Translations under genes and position numbers: made by a program
Source: Pseudomonadota bacterium
GTDB taxonomy: Bacteria > Pseudomonadota > Alphaproteobacteria > Rhizobiales > Xanthobacteraceae
DNA length: 64,000 nt
Direction: 5' to 3'
Assembly: GCA_023422775.1 (NCBI GenBank)
Contig: JAFAGM010000081.1
Span: 1 to 64,000 of the forward strand
Shown here: piece after piece, positions 1 through 9,227 of the stretch
Numbering within the stretch: the stretch's first letter is position 1
Layout: every line of letters begins with the position of its first letter
Notes under the pieces: generated by a model
What the model was told of the DNA's origin: nothing
Database searches by the model: none
Seen by the model: the letters and a program-made list of their open reading frames with translations, nothing else

Positions 1-772
1 TCACATGGTTGCGGAACCATTCGATGCCACGCTCTTCGGCGAGGTTGTTCACGGCGGTCGGATTGCGCCTTGTATCGATCGGGCCGCCCATCAGCGTCAT
101 CGACAGCGGCACGAACGGATCGCGCGCGGCTTCCATCACGGATACCGCAGCGACCACGGGCACCGAAGGCTGGCACACCGCGATCACATGCATGTTGCCG
201 CCGAGCACATGCAGCATCTCGATCAGGTAATCGACGTAGTCGTCGAGATCGAAGCGGCCCGCGGCAAGCGGAACCATCCGCGCGTCGGACCAGTCGGTGA
301 TGTAGACTTCATGCGTCGGAAGGAAGGCCTCGACCGTGCCGCGCAGCAGCGTGGCGTAGTGGCCGGACATCGGCGCCACGATCAGTACGCGCGGCTGGGG
401 ATTGCGCAGCGGCCGGGTCAGCTTGCGATCGAAATGCAGCAGGCGGCAGAACGGCTTTTCCCAGATCGTGCGGATCTCGACCGGCGTGCGGACGCCGTTG
501 ACCTCGGTGAAGTCGAGCCCCCATTCCGGCTTGCCGTAACGGCGCGTGGTGCGCTCGAACAGTTCGCACGCCGCGGCGATCGATTTGCCGAACTGCGTAT
601 GCGACCAGGGATTAAGCGGATTCTGAAACAGGATCTTGGTGGCGTCGGTCACGGCGCGCGCCGGGTTGAGCGACGCGTGGCCCAGTTCGTACATCCAGTA
701 CATCGGCGTCGTCAGCGCCGGACTGCCTTCGGCCACCAGCGGCGGTGCGCCGCCAAACTCACCAATCGGCAT
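1..772 (-). CDS. phaZ: Intracellular polyhydroxyalkanoate depolymerase, C-terminus cut by window edge
   Basis: About 257 codons run from an ATG at 772 to the left edge with no stop. The translation begins MPIGEFGGAPPLVAEGSP and contains a region typical of the intracellular PHA depolymerase family (alpha/beta hydrolase), including PMSGHYATLLRGTVEAF, YITDWSDARMVP and a nucleophile-elbow-like VCQPSVPVVAA in which Cys replaces the usual lipase serine. The family mobilises stored polyhydroxybutyrate granules in the cytoplasm. The catalytic Asp and His would lie beyond the edge. No other gene is on this strand immediately upstream, so it probably has its own promoter between 773 and 898. The start could be somewhat further upstream than chosen. 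Confidence 0.85.
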   Translation of the reverse strand, partial: MPIGEFGGAPPLVAEGSPALTTPMYWMYELGHASLNPARAVTDATKILFQNPLNPWSHTQFGKSIAAACELFERTTRRYGKPEWGLDFTEVNGVRTPVEIRTIWEKPFCRLLHFDRKLTRPLRNPQPRVLIVAPMSGHYATLLRGTVEAFLPTHEVYITDWSDARMVPLAAGRFDLDDYVDYLIEMLHVLGGNMHVIAVCQPSVPVVAAVSVMEAARDPFVPLSMTLMGGPIDTRRNPTAVNNLAEERGIEWFRNHV

Positions 773-898
773 CGAGTTTATTTCCCTGTTTGCGCCGCAG
801 CATACTGCCGAATGCGTAATTATGCGTCAATGCGCCGCCCGGTAGATCTACGGGGTCAAAAGGCCAAAAAACCAGGGAATCCACCGGAAACTATTAAC

Positions 899-1729
899 TT
901 ATTCACCACCCGAGAGGAGGGAACCGTGATGTTTGGCGCTGCGTAAAAGGGCAAGGAAGGTCGCAAACGAGGCGACGAACAGCACCGCATTGATGGCAAG
1001 CGACCAGACCATCAGGTCGGCTCGAAACACGTGATCGATCAACAACGCCCGCATGCCCTCGAACACGTAGGTCGGCGGCAGGGTCCAGGCCAGCCATTGC
1101 AGCCAGCCCGGCAGCACCGCGACCGGATAGTAGATGCAGGCCAGCGGCATCACGCCGAACATCAGCGTCCAGACGATGCTCTCAGCCCCCAACCCGTTGC
1201 GCAGCACCAGGCCGGAGACGAAAATCCCGACCGACCAGCTTGTGAAGATCAGGTTGCAGAAGAAGGCGATCAGCGGCAGCCCGATGGCGAAGAAGTTGAA
1301 GTCGAAGAAGAACAGCGCCAGCAGCGTCATCGGGATCACGCCGATCGCGAGCCGGATCAGGCTCATGATCATCAGCGAGATCAGGAACTCGATCGGCTTC
1401 AGCGGGCTCATCATCAGGTTGCCGAGATTGCGCGCCCACATTTCCTCGAGGAACGAGATCGAAAAGCCGAGCTGGCCGCGGAACAGGATGTCCCACAGGA
1501 TCACGGCGCCGATCAGCGTGCCGCCGGCGCGCGCAAAGAAGCTATCGTTCTGCGCGATGTAGCTCTGCAGAAAGCCCCAGGTGATGATCTGCAGCGCCGG
1601 CCAGTAGACCAGTTCCAGCAGCCGCGGCCAGGACGACATCAGGAGGTACCAGTAGCGCAGCACCATCGCGTGGATGCGATGCATGGAGAGACCCTGATGC
1701 GCCGCGGCCTTGAGGGCGAGTTCGTTCAT
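899..1729 (-). CDS. ABC-2 type transporter permease
   Basis: A 276-residue polytopic membrane protein of the ABC-2 permease family, which forms the inner-membrane channel of exporters for polysaccharides, drugs or other hydrophobic molecules. About six hydrophobic segments are visible, for example around residues 35-55, 65-85, 115-145, 150-180, 190-215 and 245-265. The start overlaps the stop of the ATPase gene by 4 bp, so the two are translationally coupled and form a half-transporter pair. The arrangement resembles NodIJ-type exporters, but nothing here shows a nodulation role and the substrate cannot be told. An ATG at 1729 is used. Confidence 0.85.
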   Translation of the reverse strand: MNELALKAAAHQGLSMHRIHAMVLRYWYLLMSSWPRLLELVYWPALQIITWGFLQSYIAQNDSFFARAGGTLIGAVILWDILFRGQLGFSISFLEEMWARNLGNLMMSPLKPIEFLISLMIMSLIRLAIGVIPMTLLALFFFDFNFFAIGLPLIAFFCNLIFTSWSVGIFVSGLVLRNGLGAESIVWTLMFGVMPLACIYYPVAVLPGWLQWLAWTLPPTYVFEGMRALLIDHVFRADLMVWSLAINAVLFVASFATFLALLRSAKHHGSLLSGGE

Positions 1730-2511
1730 GACGCCGCCTCCCGTGCCCGCCCGCGCGCAACGTCGAGGAACACTTCTTCCAGCGTGGCGCGGTTATAGCG
1801 CACCAGGATCTGGTCGGGACTGTCGTCGTCCTCGACGCGGCCGCGCTTCATGATGATGACGCGGTCGCACATCCGCTCCACCTCCAGCATGTTGTGCGAC
1901 GCCAGCAGGATGGTGGCGCCGTGGGCCGTGCGGTAGTCCGCAAGATGCTGACGCACCCAGTCGGCCGTATCGGGATCGAGGGAAGCCGTCGGCTCGTCGA
2001 GCAGCAACAGCTCCGGCTGGTTGATCAGCGCCTTCGCCAGCGCGACGCGGGTCTTCTGGCCGGCCGAGAGTTTTCCGTTGGCGCGGTCGAGGAAGTCCTT
2101 GAGGTCGAGATCGGCGGCAAGCTGCTCGATGCGCTCGCGCAAATTCTCCACCGCATAGAGCTTTCCGAAAATGGTGAGGTTCTGACGGACCGTGAGCCGC
2201 ATCGGCATGTCGACATAGGGGCTTTCGAAATTCATCCGGCCGAGCACGTCGGCGCTTCTCTCGGGCATCGGATGGCCGAGCACCTGGATGCGGCCCGACG
2301 TCGGCAGCACCAGTCCCATGATCATGGCGATCGTCGTGGTCTTGCCGGCGCCGTTGCCGCCGAGCAGGCCGGTAATGCTGCCGCGCCTGATCCGGAACGA
2401 CACGTCGTCGACGGCGCGGGTGGTCTTGTAGACCTTGATCAGATGCGCAACGTCGATCGCGGCCTGATCGGCCGCGGGCGATGGGGCGGGCGTTGTGTCG
2501 CTATCGTCCAT
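1726..2511 (-). CDS. ABC transporter ATP-binding protein
   Basis: A 261-residue ATPase that powers the permease encoded just downstream. The Walker A motif GGNGAGKTTT lies near residue 53, the signature LSAGQKTRVALAKAL near residue 148 and the Walker B run LLLLDEPTASLDPDT near residue 169, followed by the switch His in LLASHNMLEV. The C-terminal tail after residue 225 is short, as in NodI/CcmA-type exporters. It is the first gene of a two-gene operon, and a large palindromic repeat lies just upstream of its promoter region. Substrate unknown. Confidence 0.88.
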   Translation of the reverse strand: MDDSDTTPAPSPAADQAAIDVAHLIKVYKTTRAVDDVSFRIRRGSITGLLGGNGAGKTTTIAMIMGLVLPTSGRIQVLGHPMPERSADVLGRMNFESPYVDMPMRLTVRQNLTIFGKLYAVENLRERIEQLAADLDLKDFLDRANGKLSAGQKTRVALAKALINQPELLLLDEPTASLDPDTADWVRQHLADYRTAHGATILLASHNMLEVERMCDRVIIMKRGRVEDDDSPDQILVRYNRATLEEVFLDVARGRAREAAS

Positions 2512-2564
2512 TTGGGCCGTTCATTGGGCCATTGCGGCGGTGAGCGCAAGGCTTTGCGGCGGTC

Positions 2565-2683
2565 GCAGGGGCCTGCATGGTTCGAGACGCCGCTTTCGCG
2601 GCTCCTCACCATGAGGGGATGGTGTTTCTCCTCATGGTGAGGAGCGCGGCGAGCCGCGCGTCTCGAACCATGCAGGCCCCTGC
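2565..2683. repeat. Large palindromic intergenic repeat (REP/BIME-like)
   Basis: A 26-bp outer arm at 2565-2590 is repeated perfectly in inverted orientation at 2658-2683, and a 16-bp inner arm at 2601-2616 pairs with 2630-2645. Related but shorter pieces occur at 4726-4773 and 12292-12427. The element lies between the divergent ATPase and regS genes and could form a cruciform or a long RNA hairpin. There is no coding potential. Confidence 0.8.
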
Positions 2684-2731
2684 TCCTCTCGCCAATTTGT
2701 GATCGCGCGTCCGCGCAGCTAAACTGCAGAC

Positions 2732-4051
2732 ATGACCGACGTTGCTGCCTCCGATTTCCGCCATCCCAGTCGCTATGTCCGTCTCGATACGATTCTGCGG
2801 CTGCGCTGGCTGGCGGCGCTCGGCCAGCTCACGGCGATCTTCGTCGTCGCGCAGGGACTGGAATTCGACGTCGCCGTCATTCCCTGTGTCGCCATCGTCG
2901 GCATATCGGCGCTGCTCAATCTCGCGCTGCAGATCGCCTTCAACCCGATGCAGCGGCTGGAGCCGGTCTATGCGGCGGGTTTGCTCGCGCTCAACATCGT
3001 CGAACTCGCCGCGTTGCTGTTCCTCACCGGGGGGCTGCAGAACCCGTTCTCGTTCCTGTTTCTCGGCCCGGTGCTGATCTCGGCGACGGTGCTGCCGATC
3101 CGGATGACGGTCGCGATCGGCCTGCTCGCGGTCGCCTGCGCCTCGGCGCTGGTGTTCTTCCATTTACCGCTGCCGTGGGACGCCGACGATCCGCTGGTGC
3201 TGCCGCCAATCTACCTGCTCGGCGTCTGGCTCTCGATCCTGCTCGTGATCGGCGTCACCAGTCTCTATGCGTTCCAGGCCACCGAGGAAGCGCGCAAGCT
3301 TTCCGATGCGCTGGCGGCGACCGAACTGGTGCTGACGCGCGAGCAGCATTTGACCCAGATCGACGGCCTTGCCGCCGCCGCCGCGCATGAGCTCGGCACG
3401 CCGCTGTCGACGATCTTCCTGATTTCGCGTGAGCTGGAGAAGACCGTCGACGGCAACGAACAGCTCGCCGCCGATCTCAAGACCTTGCGCGAACAGGCGC
3501 AGCGCTGCCGCGACATCCTGGCCAAGATCACCCAGCTCTCCGCCTCCGGCGCACCGTTCGACCACATGCCGTTGTCAACGCTGATCGAGGAAGCCGTGGC
3601 GCCGCATCGCGATTTCGGCGTTGCGATCAAGGTGCGGCTTGCTGTCGCAGCAACGCGCGAGCCGGTCGGCGCGCGGAACCCTGCAATCCTGTACGGCGTC
3701 GGCAACATCCTGGAGAACGCCGTCGATTTCGCGCGGACGACCGTGGAGGTTAACGCGTGGTGGAACCAGGATGCGGTTGAAATCGTCGTCTCCGACGACG
3801 GCCCCGGCATCGCCCCGGACATCCTGAGGCGGATCGGCGAACCCTATTTATCACGGCGCCGAAGCGCCGATGAGGCCCAGCGCGCCGGGCTCGGCCTCGG
3901 CGTGTTCATCGCCCGCACGCTGCTGGAACGAACCGGCGCCAGGGTGTCGTTCTCAAACCGAACCTTTCCCGATCACGGCGCCGTGGTTCAGATCGTGTGG
4001 CCGCGCGCCCGCTTCGAAGCTGATGAAAGCGCTGCCGCCCCCGCTGTTTAG
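2732..4051 (+). CDS. regS: Redox-sensing histidine kinase RegS/RegB/PrrB family (ActS)
   Basis: A 439-residue membrane kinase that senses redox state and phosphorylates RegR. Six hydrophobic segments span residues about 25-185. The ubiquinone-interaction heptad GGLQNPF of the family is at 100-106. The phospho-acceptor H219 is in AAAAHELGTPL, and C259 (QAQRCRDIL) matches the redox-active cysteine of RegB. The ATP-binding domain carries the N box NILENAVDFA and G boxes DDGPGIAP and GLGLGVF. It is followed after 108 bp by regR on the same strand. In Bradyrhizobium this pair controls nitrogen fixation and micro-oxic genes; that role is inferred here from family membership. Confidence 0.92.
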   Translation: MTDVAASDFRHPSRYVRLDTILRLRWLAALGQLTAIFVVAQGLEFDVAVIPCVAIVGISALLNLALQIAFNPMQRLEPVYAAGLLALNIVELAALLFLTGGLQNPFSFLFLGPVLISATVLPIRMTVAIGLLAVACASALVFFHLPLPWDADDPLVLPPIYLLGVWLSILLVIGVTSLYAFQATEEARKLSDALAATELVLTREQHLTQIDGLAAAAAHELGTPLSTIFLISRELEKTVDGNEQLAADLKTLREQAQRCRDILAKITQLSASGAPFDHMPLSTLIEEAVAPHRDFGVAIKVRLAVAATREPVGARNPAILYGVGNILENAVDFARTTVEVNAWWNQDAVEIVVSDDGPGIAPDILRRIGEPYLSRRRSADEAQRAGLGLGVFIARTLLERTGARVSFSNRTFPDHGAVVQIVWPRARFEADESAAAPAV

Positions 4052-4159
4052 GGCGGTTCCAGGCACGGAGAAACCGGCGCGATCGACTTTCTGCGGCCTT
4101 GGCAGGGCCGCTTTGTGACGCCATATCTAGGCTATCCGAAACCCGGGGGATGACCAGCC

Positions 4160-4714
4160 TTGAACGCCATCACCGAACTGACCGATCACGCCGACCGCTC
4201 TCTCCTGATCGTCGAGGACGACAAGCCGTTTCTGGAGCGCCTGTCGCGCGCGATGGAAACCCGCGGCTTCGCCGTGACATCATGCGATACCGTGTCCGAC
4301 GGGCTCGCCGAGATCGGCAAGGCCGCGCCGGCATTCGCCGTGGTGGATTTGCGGCTCGGCGACGGCAACGGGCTCGACGTGGTGTCGGCGCTGAAGCGCA
4401 AGCGCCCCGAGGCGCGCGCGATCGTGCTGACCGGCTACGGCAACATCGCGACCGCCGTCACGGCGGTGAAGATGGGTGCGGTAGACTATCTCTCGAAGCC
4501 CGCGGACGCCGACGACGTGGTCGCGGCTTTGCTTGCCAGCGGCACCGAGAAATCTGAACTGCCGTCGAACCCGATGTCGGCGGATCGCGTCCGCTGGGAA
4601 CACATCCAGCGCATCTACGAGATGTGCAACCGCAACGTCTCCGAAACCGCGCGGCGGCTCAACATGCACCGCCGCACCCTGCAGCGAATTCTCGCCAAGC
4701 GCGCGCCGCGGTAA
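4160..4714 (+). CDS. regR: Response regulator RegR/ActR/PrrA family
   Basis: A 184-residue two-domain regulator. The receiver domain (residues 15-125) has the acidic pair ED20-D21, the phospho-acceptor D63 in VVDLRLGDG, and the conserved Lys in DYLSKPADADD. A Fis-type helix-turn-helix forms the C-terminus (NVSETARRLNMHRRTLQRIL, residues about 158-177), as expected for this family, whose DNA-binding domain is nearly invariant. It lies downstream of regS and is the cognate partner. A palindromic repeat starts 12 bp after its stop. Confidence 0.93.
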   Translation: MNAITELTDHADRSLLIVEDDKPFLERLSRAMETRGFAVTSCDTVSDGLAEIGKAAPAFAVVDLRLGDGNGLDVVSALKRKRPEARAIVLTGYGNIATAVTAVKMGAVDYLSKPADADDVVAALLASGTEKSELPSNPMSADRVRWEHIQRIYEMCNRNVSETARRLNMHRRTLQRILAKRAPR

Positions 4715-4725
4715 TTCCTGTCTAT

Positions 4726-4773
4726 CCCCTCATGGTTCGAAACGCAGGCTTCGCCTGCTCCTCAGGATGAGGG
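4726..4773. repeat. Short palindromic repeat, related to the 2565-2683 element
   Basis: The stretch contains the shared words CTCATGGTTCGA and CTCCTCAGGATGAGG flanking a small hairpin GCAGGC-TTC-GCCTGC. It lies between the convergent regR and mmcB genes, where a hairpin could also act as a bidirectional transcription stop. It shares sequence with the repeats at 2565 and 12292. Confidence 0.65.
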
Positions 4774-4793
4774 TCGGAGACCGAGTTTCCGCC

Positions 4794-5279
4794 TCAAAAC
4801 TCCCCATGCCCCTGCGGATCGACCAGCCGGTTGATCCGCAGCGCAGCGGCCATCGCAAAGCGCACCGTCATCGATTTGCGCGTCGCCGCCGGCAGGCGAT
4901 GCTCGGGCGCCTCGCAATGCAGGTGTGCGCCGTAGGCGTCGGCAATGATCAACCCGGTATCTTCAGGGAATATCTCGCAGGGCAGATCCTGAGTGAAGGC
5001 AAAGAACAACCGGTCGCAATGCATCCGGTAGTCCTGCCATTTCTGGTCGGCGCGCAAATCCTCCACCGACGACTTGATCTCGACGATCCAGATGTCGCCG
5101 CGCTCGTTCAGCGCCACCAGGTCGGCGCGCCGGCCCGACGGCAGCGGCAGTTCGCTGATGCAGGAAAAGCCCAGCGACCGCAATAGCCGCGCCGTGCCGC
5201 GCGCGATCGCCAGCGCCGTCTCCGACTGGCGGCGGTCCGGCGGGGGTACGAGACTGACCTGGCGGGCGGGTGATTCCAT
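4794..5279 (-). CDS. mmcB: MmcB family DNA repair protein
   Basis: A 161-residue protein of the MmcB (formerly DUF1052) family, described in Caulobacter as an LexA-regulated DNA repair factor. The fold is restriction-endonuclease-like: ELPLPSGRRADLVAL supplies the Asp and WIVEIKSS the E-x-K motif of a PD-(D/E)xK nuclease. The start at 5279 (MESPARQ) is preferred over an in-frame ATG 30 bp upstream because family members begin near there. It sits convergent to regR. No SOS box was identified upstream. Confidence 0.8.
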   Translation of the reverse strand: MESPARQVSLVPPPDRRQSETALAIARGTARLLRSLGFSCISELPLPSGRRADLVALNERGDIWIVEIKSSVEDLRADQKWQDYRMHCDRLFFAFTQDLPCEIFPEDTGLIIADAYGAHLHCEAPEHRLPAATRKSMTVRFAMAAALRINRLVDPQGHGEF

Positions 5280-5367
5280 CGTCAAGAACCCTATCCGATT
5301 TCGCAGCAACCACCCAGCCAGCCACGTCCCACATATGGGTCCCTCGCGCTTCGCCTGGCCGGGACGA

Positions 5368-6225
5368 TCAGGTATGCCGGCCGACCGCCAGCTGGTAGAT
5401 CGTGACGATCACTTCGAACAGGATCAGCAGCACGATAGTCATTTCAAGCCGCAGCGAGCGCCGGGTGTCGATGATGTCGGTCAACACCTGCGCGGTCTCG
5501 GCAATCACGGCGAGCTTGCGGTTCAGCGACTCTGCGCGCTCGCTGAGTTCGTATTCGTCTTCCAGCCGCGCATAGAGCCGCTCGAGGCGCGGCTTGTCCC
5601 AGAGAATGTCGGGCTTTTCCGAGACCGCGACTGGCCCGGTCACCCGGTGACGCACCGACAATGCGTTGCCGATATGCTTGAGGATCGAGCCGCGACCGCC
5701 GCTGATCCGCCCGCTCCGCGCCAGTTCGCGTGCAAGCGGTTCGGTCGCGTCGACAACGGCGGCCACCTCGCGTTCGTGCCGCGCGAGGACGACGCTCTTG
5801 GCCAACGCCTCGGCGACCAGGATCAGCCGCTCCGGCGAGAAGTCCTGCAGGCAGATCGGACCGCCGGGCGCAATCTGCTCCTCCTTGCCACCGGACAGTT
5901 CGATGACGGCAATTTCCTCGTCGCGCCGCTCGAACGGACCCGTCATGCGCGATTGCAGTCCGCGAAGGAAATCGTCTTCTTCGAGGGCGTTGAGGCCGAT
6001 CAGGACGACGACGCCGTAGCGAAACAGCACCGCGACGCCCAGTTCATTGACGCGAAATGTCAGCGGCGTCGTCGCCAGCACGTCGCCGCGCTCAAGGCCC
6101 GACGTATTGAGCCGGTCGCTGATCGAAAACGCCCGTGCCGTCGTCCGGGTCCCGCCGAGCGGCGACTTGGAGGCCTGGTTCATGGACTGCGCATCCCGGC
6201 CGAAATCGCCATCTGACCGATGCAT
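5368..6225 (-). CDS. DUF155 / RMD1 family protein with C-terminal membrane helix
   Basis: A 285-residue protein of the DUF155 (RMD1/YagE) family, a group found from bacteria to mitochondria whose molecular role in bacteria is not established. The soluble region (residues 30-240) ends in one hydrophobic helix at about 255-275 (VLLILFEVIVTIYQLAV), typical of the family. The ATG at 6225 is preceded by GGAAG at good spacing; an alternative ATG lies at 6183. It is divergent from the MBL-fold gene, with a short promoter region between them. Confidence 0.75.
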   Translation of the reverse strand: MHRSDGDFGRDAQSMNQASKSPLGGTRTTARAFSISDRLNTSGLERGDVLATTPLTFRVNELGVAVLFRYGVVVLIGLNALEEDDFLRGLQSRMTGPFERRDEEIAVIELSGGKEEQIAPGGPICLQDFSPERLILVAEALAKSVVLARHEREVAAVVDATEPLARELARSGRISGGRGSILKHIGNALSVRHRVTGPVAVSEKPDILWDKPRLERLYARLEDEYELSERAESLNRKLAVIAETAQVLTDIIDTRRSLRLEMTIVLLILFEVIVTIYQLAVGRHT

Positions 6226-6339
6226 TTCCAGCTTCCGCCACTAAATACTGCTTCCGCAACCCTATCACGGACCGGAACCGGGCACATATCGGTTCGTCGG
6301 CGTGTTGACCCCTTTTCAGTGTGCAATATGGTGCCTGCC

Positions 6340-7020
6340 ATGGATGACAAAACCGAGACCCAGGCCGAAACCCAGGCGAAGGCCGGCGCGATGATCGTGC
6401 CGGTTACGCTGTTCGAGCAGAACTGCACCATTATCTGGCACGAGCCTTCCAAGAAGGCCGTGGTGATCGACCCCGGCGGGGACGTTCCCAGGATCCTGGA
6501 AGCGATCAAGCAAACCGGCGTGACGGTCGAAAAGATATGGCTGACGCACGGCCATATCGACCATGTCGGCGGCGCGGCCGAGTTGCGCGACACGCTGCAG
6601 GTGAAGATCGAGGGCCCGCACATCGCCGACAAATACCTGCTCGACAACGTCGTCAGCAGCGGCGAGCGCTTCGGTATGACTGGCGTGCGCAATTTCGGAC
6701 CCGATCGCTGGCTCGACGAGGGCGATCAGGTCACGATCGGCGAACTCACCTTCGACATCCTGCACTGCCCCGGCCATTCGCCCGGCAGCGTGGTGTTCTT
6801 CAACAAGGAACTTCGCTTCGCCCATGTCGGCGACGTGCTGTTCAACGGCTCGGTCGGCCGCACCGACCTGCCCGGCGGCAGCCACGCCACGCTGATCAAC
6901 TCGATCAAGGAAAAGCTGCTGCCGCTCGGCGACGATGTCGGCTTCATCTGCGGCCATGGCGCCGGCTCCAGCATCGGCCAGGAGCGGATGACCAATCCGT
7001 TCATCACCGGCGAGATGTGA
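6340..7020 (+). CDS. MBL-fold metallo-hydrolase, glyoxalase II-like (YcbL type)
   Basis: A 226-residue metallo-beta-lactamase-fold hydrolase. The metal-binding motif THGHIDHVGG is near residue 68, with further ligands in HCPGHSPGSV, HVGDVLF and CGHGAGSSIGQE. Length and motifs resemble short YcbL/GloB-like enzymes that hydrolyse glutathione thioesters such as S-lactoylglutathione; the true substrate is not shown. The start at 6340 (MDDKTE) follows another ATG at 6328, and either is possible. It converges with the esterase gene downstream, with a weak GC-rich hairpin between the two stops. Confidence 0.8.
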   Translation: MDDKTETQAETQAKAGAMIVPVTLFEQNCTIIWHEPSKKAVVIDPGGDVPRILEAIKQTGVTVEKIWLTHGHIDHVGGAAELRDTLQVKIEGPHIADKYLLDNVVSSGERFGMTGVRNFGPDRWLDEGDQVTIGELTFDILHCPGHSPGSVVFFNKELRFAHVGDVLFNGSVGRTDLPGGSHATLINSIKEKLLPLGDDVGFICGHGAGSSIGQERMTNPFITGEM

Positions 7021-7064
7021 ACCTGATTCCGCCGGCCTGAAGTCCGGCGCGGCTGTTTCGGGGG

Positions 7065-8282
7065 CTATTTCATCAATCCCGCGGCCGTCAGCGCCCGGGT
7101 GATGACGGCGCCGACGTCGATGCCCCGGCGCCTGGGTTCGCGCGGCACCGGCCTGGTCTGCCGGACCGGCTTGTTGGCCCGCGACCACAGCCTCGCGGCG
7201 ACATCCAATGACTGCAGCGATGCCGTGGCTGCCGACGGCGTGACCTTCGGCGCGGGTGTCGAACCCATCGCAGGCGCATCGACGGCCTGATTGAGGCGCT
7301 CCGTCAGGCCGAAGAAGTTCGCGATGTGATAGGATGACGAGATCCCGGCCTCGATCAGGAACGCGCCTTCTGCGCCATAGGGCTCGTCATTGCCGGCCAG
7401 CCCCAGCGGCGTGCCGTGGGCCATGTCGGTGATGGTGTAGGACTCGACGACGGTTTCGCCGTCGGCATTCCACCACACCTCGCGCGGATGGCCATCGACT
7501 TCGCCGGTGGACATCGGCTCCGGCGGCAGGCCGTGAACGTCGAGCCACTGCTTGACGATCTCGTTGGCATTGCCCGGGTTCACCGTGCGATCGGCGCTGC
7601 CGTGCCACACCGAAACCTTCGGCCAGGGCCCCCCGTGCTTCGAAGCCTTGCGCACGAACCCGCCCAGTTGATCGGCCGGCCGCGATGTCGACTGCATCAT
7701 GCCGCCGAGCGCTTCCCGGACATTGCTGGCGATGCCGAACGGCAAGCCGGCGATGATGGCGCCGCCCGCGAATACCTCGGGATAGGCCGCCAGCATCACC
7801 GACGTCATGGCGCCGCCGGCGGAAAGGCCGGTGACGTAGATGCGGCGCGAATCGATTTTGTGGTCAGCGACCATCCGCGCGATCATCTGCCTGATCGAGG
7901 CGGCTTCACCGCGCCCGCGCGCGACGTCACCCGGATTGAACCAGTTGAAGCAGGTGTTGGCGTTGTTGGCGCCCTGTTGTTCCGGCATCAGCAGCGCAAA
8001 GCCATAGCGCTTGGCAAGCATCGACCATCCAGTGCCGAAATCGTAACCGGCGGCGTTCTGGCCGCAGCCATGCAGCACAACGACGAGCGCAGACGCGCGC
8101 GGCAGCGGTTCGGGCACGAACGCGAACATCCTGAGCGCGCCGGGATTGGTGCCGAAGTCGTCGATTTCGACGAGAGGGCTGCGGATTCCCGTCGATGAAT
8201 TCAGGCCATAGATTCCCAGGCCATTGAACCCGCTCAATCGCGGGAAATGGCGCAGGAATTCCACGTTCTTGGCGAGAGACAA
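7065..8282 (-). CDS. Esterase, extracellular PHB-depolymerase family (LpqC-like)
   Basis: A 405-residue alpha/beta hydrolase. The oxyanion region LVVVLHGCGQNAAGYD is near residue 66 and the nucleophile elbow VTGLSAGGAMTS near residue 150; a catalytic Asp (GSADRTVNPGNA) and His (DMAHGTPLG) follow in order. Families of this type hydrolyse short-chain polyhydroxyalkanoate or aryl esters. No obvious signal peptide is seen at the N-terminus, so its location is uncertain. Residues 310-370 are low-complexity and the C-terminal 30 are basic. It is a second polymer-ester enzyme in the window besides phaZ. Confidence 0.8.
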   Translation of the reverse strand: MSLAKNVEFLRHFPRLSGFNGLGIYGLNSSTGIRSPLVEIDDFGTNPGALRMFAFVPEPLPRASALVVVLHGCGQNAAGYDFGTGWSMLAKRYGFALLMPEQQGANNANTCFNWFNPGDVARGRGEAASIRQMIARMVADHKIDSRRIYVTGLSAGGAMTSVMLAAYPEVFAGGAIIAGLPFGIASNVREALGGMMQSTSRPADQLGGFVRKASKHGGPWPKVSVWHGSADRTVNPGNANEIVKQWLDVHGLPPEPMSTGEVDGHPREVWWNADGETVVESYTITDMAHGTPLGLAGNDEPYGAEGAFLIEAGISSSYHIANFFGLTERLNQAVDAPAMGSTPAPKVTPSAATASLQSLDVAARLWSRANKPVRQTRPVPREPRRRGIDVGAVITRALTAAGLMK

Positions 8283-8771
8283 ATGCTGCTCCGGGAGTGA
8301 TTGCTCTTAACGCACACCCTGAACAATTAGTTGCTGCACTGCAAAATAAAAAGACCGTGCACTGTCATTCCCCACAATCAAATTTTGCGGGTTGACGTGA
8401 ATTTGTCATGCCGTGATTCGGCGCATCCACGTCAGCAATGAGAAGCGACGATGCGAACGGCCGCGGGCAGCATCAGCAACGTCTCGATAGCCGCACCGAC
8501 GAGTTCTTGCTGCTCGTTGTCGCAAAGCAGCTGGCCACAATAGTTCAGCACGGATCCTGGGCGTTTTCAGGTACAACGGCTTGTCGGCAGGCTGCAGCAA
8601 GCGAGGCGATACAACACCGCAGATTCCACTATGGGTCGCTGGTTGAAACGGCCATTTCCGCTGCTATCGTGGCTTTGGCGACAGATGCCGGAAATTTGCC
8701 GGGTCGGTAACACCAAGAGTCGCAGGCGATCGGCACGAAATCCAATTCCGCAGACTTGCGGCGAGGCGGCG
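8283..8771. other. Intergenic stretch without a supported gene
   Basis: This 489-bp divergent region separates the esterase (minus) from the Lrp-type regulator (plus). It contains AT-rich tracts near 8340-8400 suitable for promoters. Reading frames through it lack Shine-Dalgarno sequences and recognisable domains. No repeats, tRNA or riboswitch were recognised. Confidence 0.5.
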
Positions 8772-9227
8772 ATGGCAAAACTGGACGACACCGACCGGCA
8801 AATCCTGATGCTGCTGCAGGAAGACGACCGCCAGCCGCTGGCGGCGCTCAGCGAGAAGATCGGCGTCGCCGTTTCCACAATCAACGACCGCATCAAGCGG
8901 CTGGTTCGTACCGGCATGATTTCCGGCTTTCACGCCCGCATCGCGCCCGAAGCGGTGGGGATGAACCTGCTCGCCTTCATCATGGTGAGCTGGAGCAACC
9001 CGAAGGTCGAGGCGAGCTTTCTGGAAAGGGTGAAGGCATCGCCCGACGTGCTGGAATGCCATCACATCACCGGCGCCTGGAATTATCTCCTGAAGGTCCG
9101 CGTCGGCACCACGCGCGATCTCGAACGGTTTCTCACCGACACCATCAAGGCGGTGGATGGCGTGGAGCGAACCGAGACGCTGATTACGCTGTCGACGGCA
9201 AAGGAGAACTGGAACGTGAGCCTCTAG
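8772..9227 (+). CDS. Lrp/AsnC family transcriptional regulator
   Basis: A 151-residue regulator. The N-terminal winged helix covers residues 1-60, with the recognition helix in VAVSTINDRIKRLVRTG. The C-terminal RAM (ligand-binding) domain spans about 65-145, including DVLECHHITGAWNYLLKVRV. The family forms octamers that bind amino acids or related ligands. The ATG at 8772 begins the canonical domain; the longer frame has no conserved extension. It precedes the LLM gene on the same strand after 219 bp and may regulate it, but no operator was identified. Confidence 0.88.
   Translation: MAKLDDTDRQILMLLQEDDRQPLAALSEKIGVAVSTINDRIKRLVRTGMISGFHARIAPEAVGMNLLAFIMVSWSNPKVEASFLERVKASPDVLECHHITGAWNYLLKVRVGTTRDLERFLTDTIKAVDGVERTETLITLSTAKENWNVSL

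Noticed and set aside
1726..2511. Assignment of the ABC pair as nodIJ
   Set aside because: The family is similar, but no nodulation genes or nod box are nearby and the pair lies in core DNA, so no symbol was given.
4533..5186. 217-codon plus-strand frame spanning regR and mmcB
   Set aside because: It crosses a real stop-bounded gene and a repeat in another frame and is basic low-complexity sequence.
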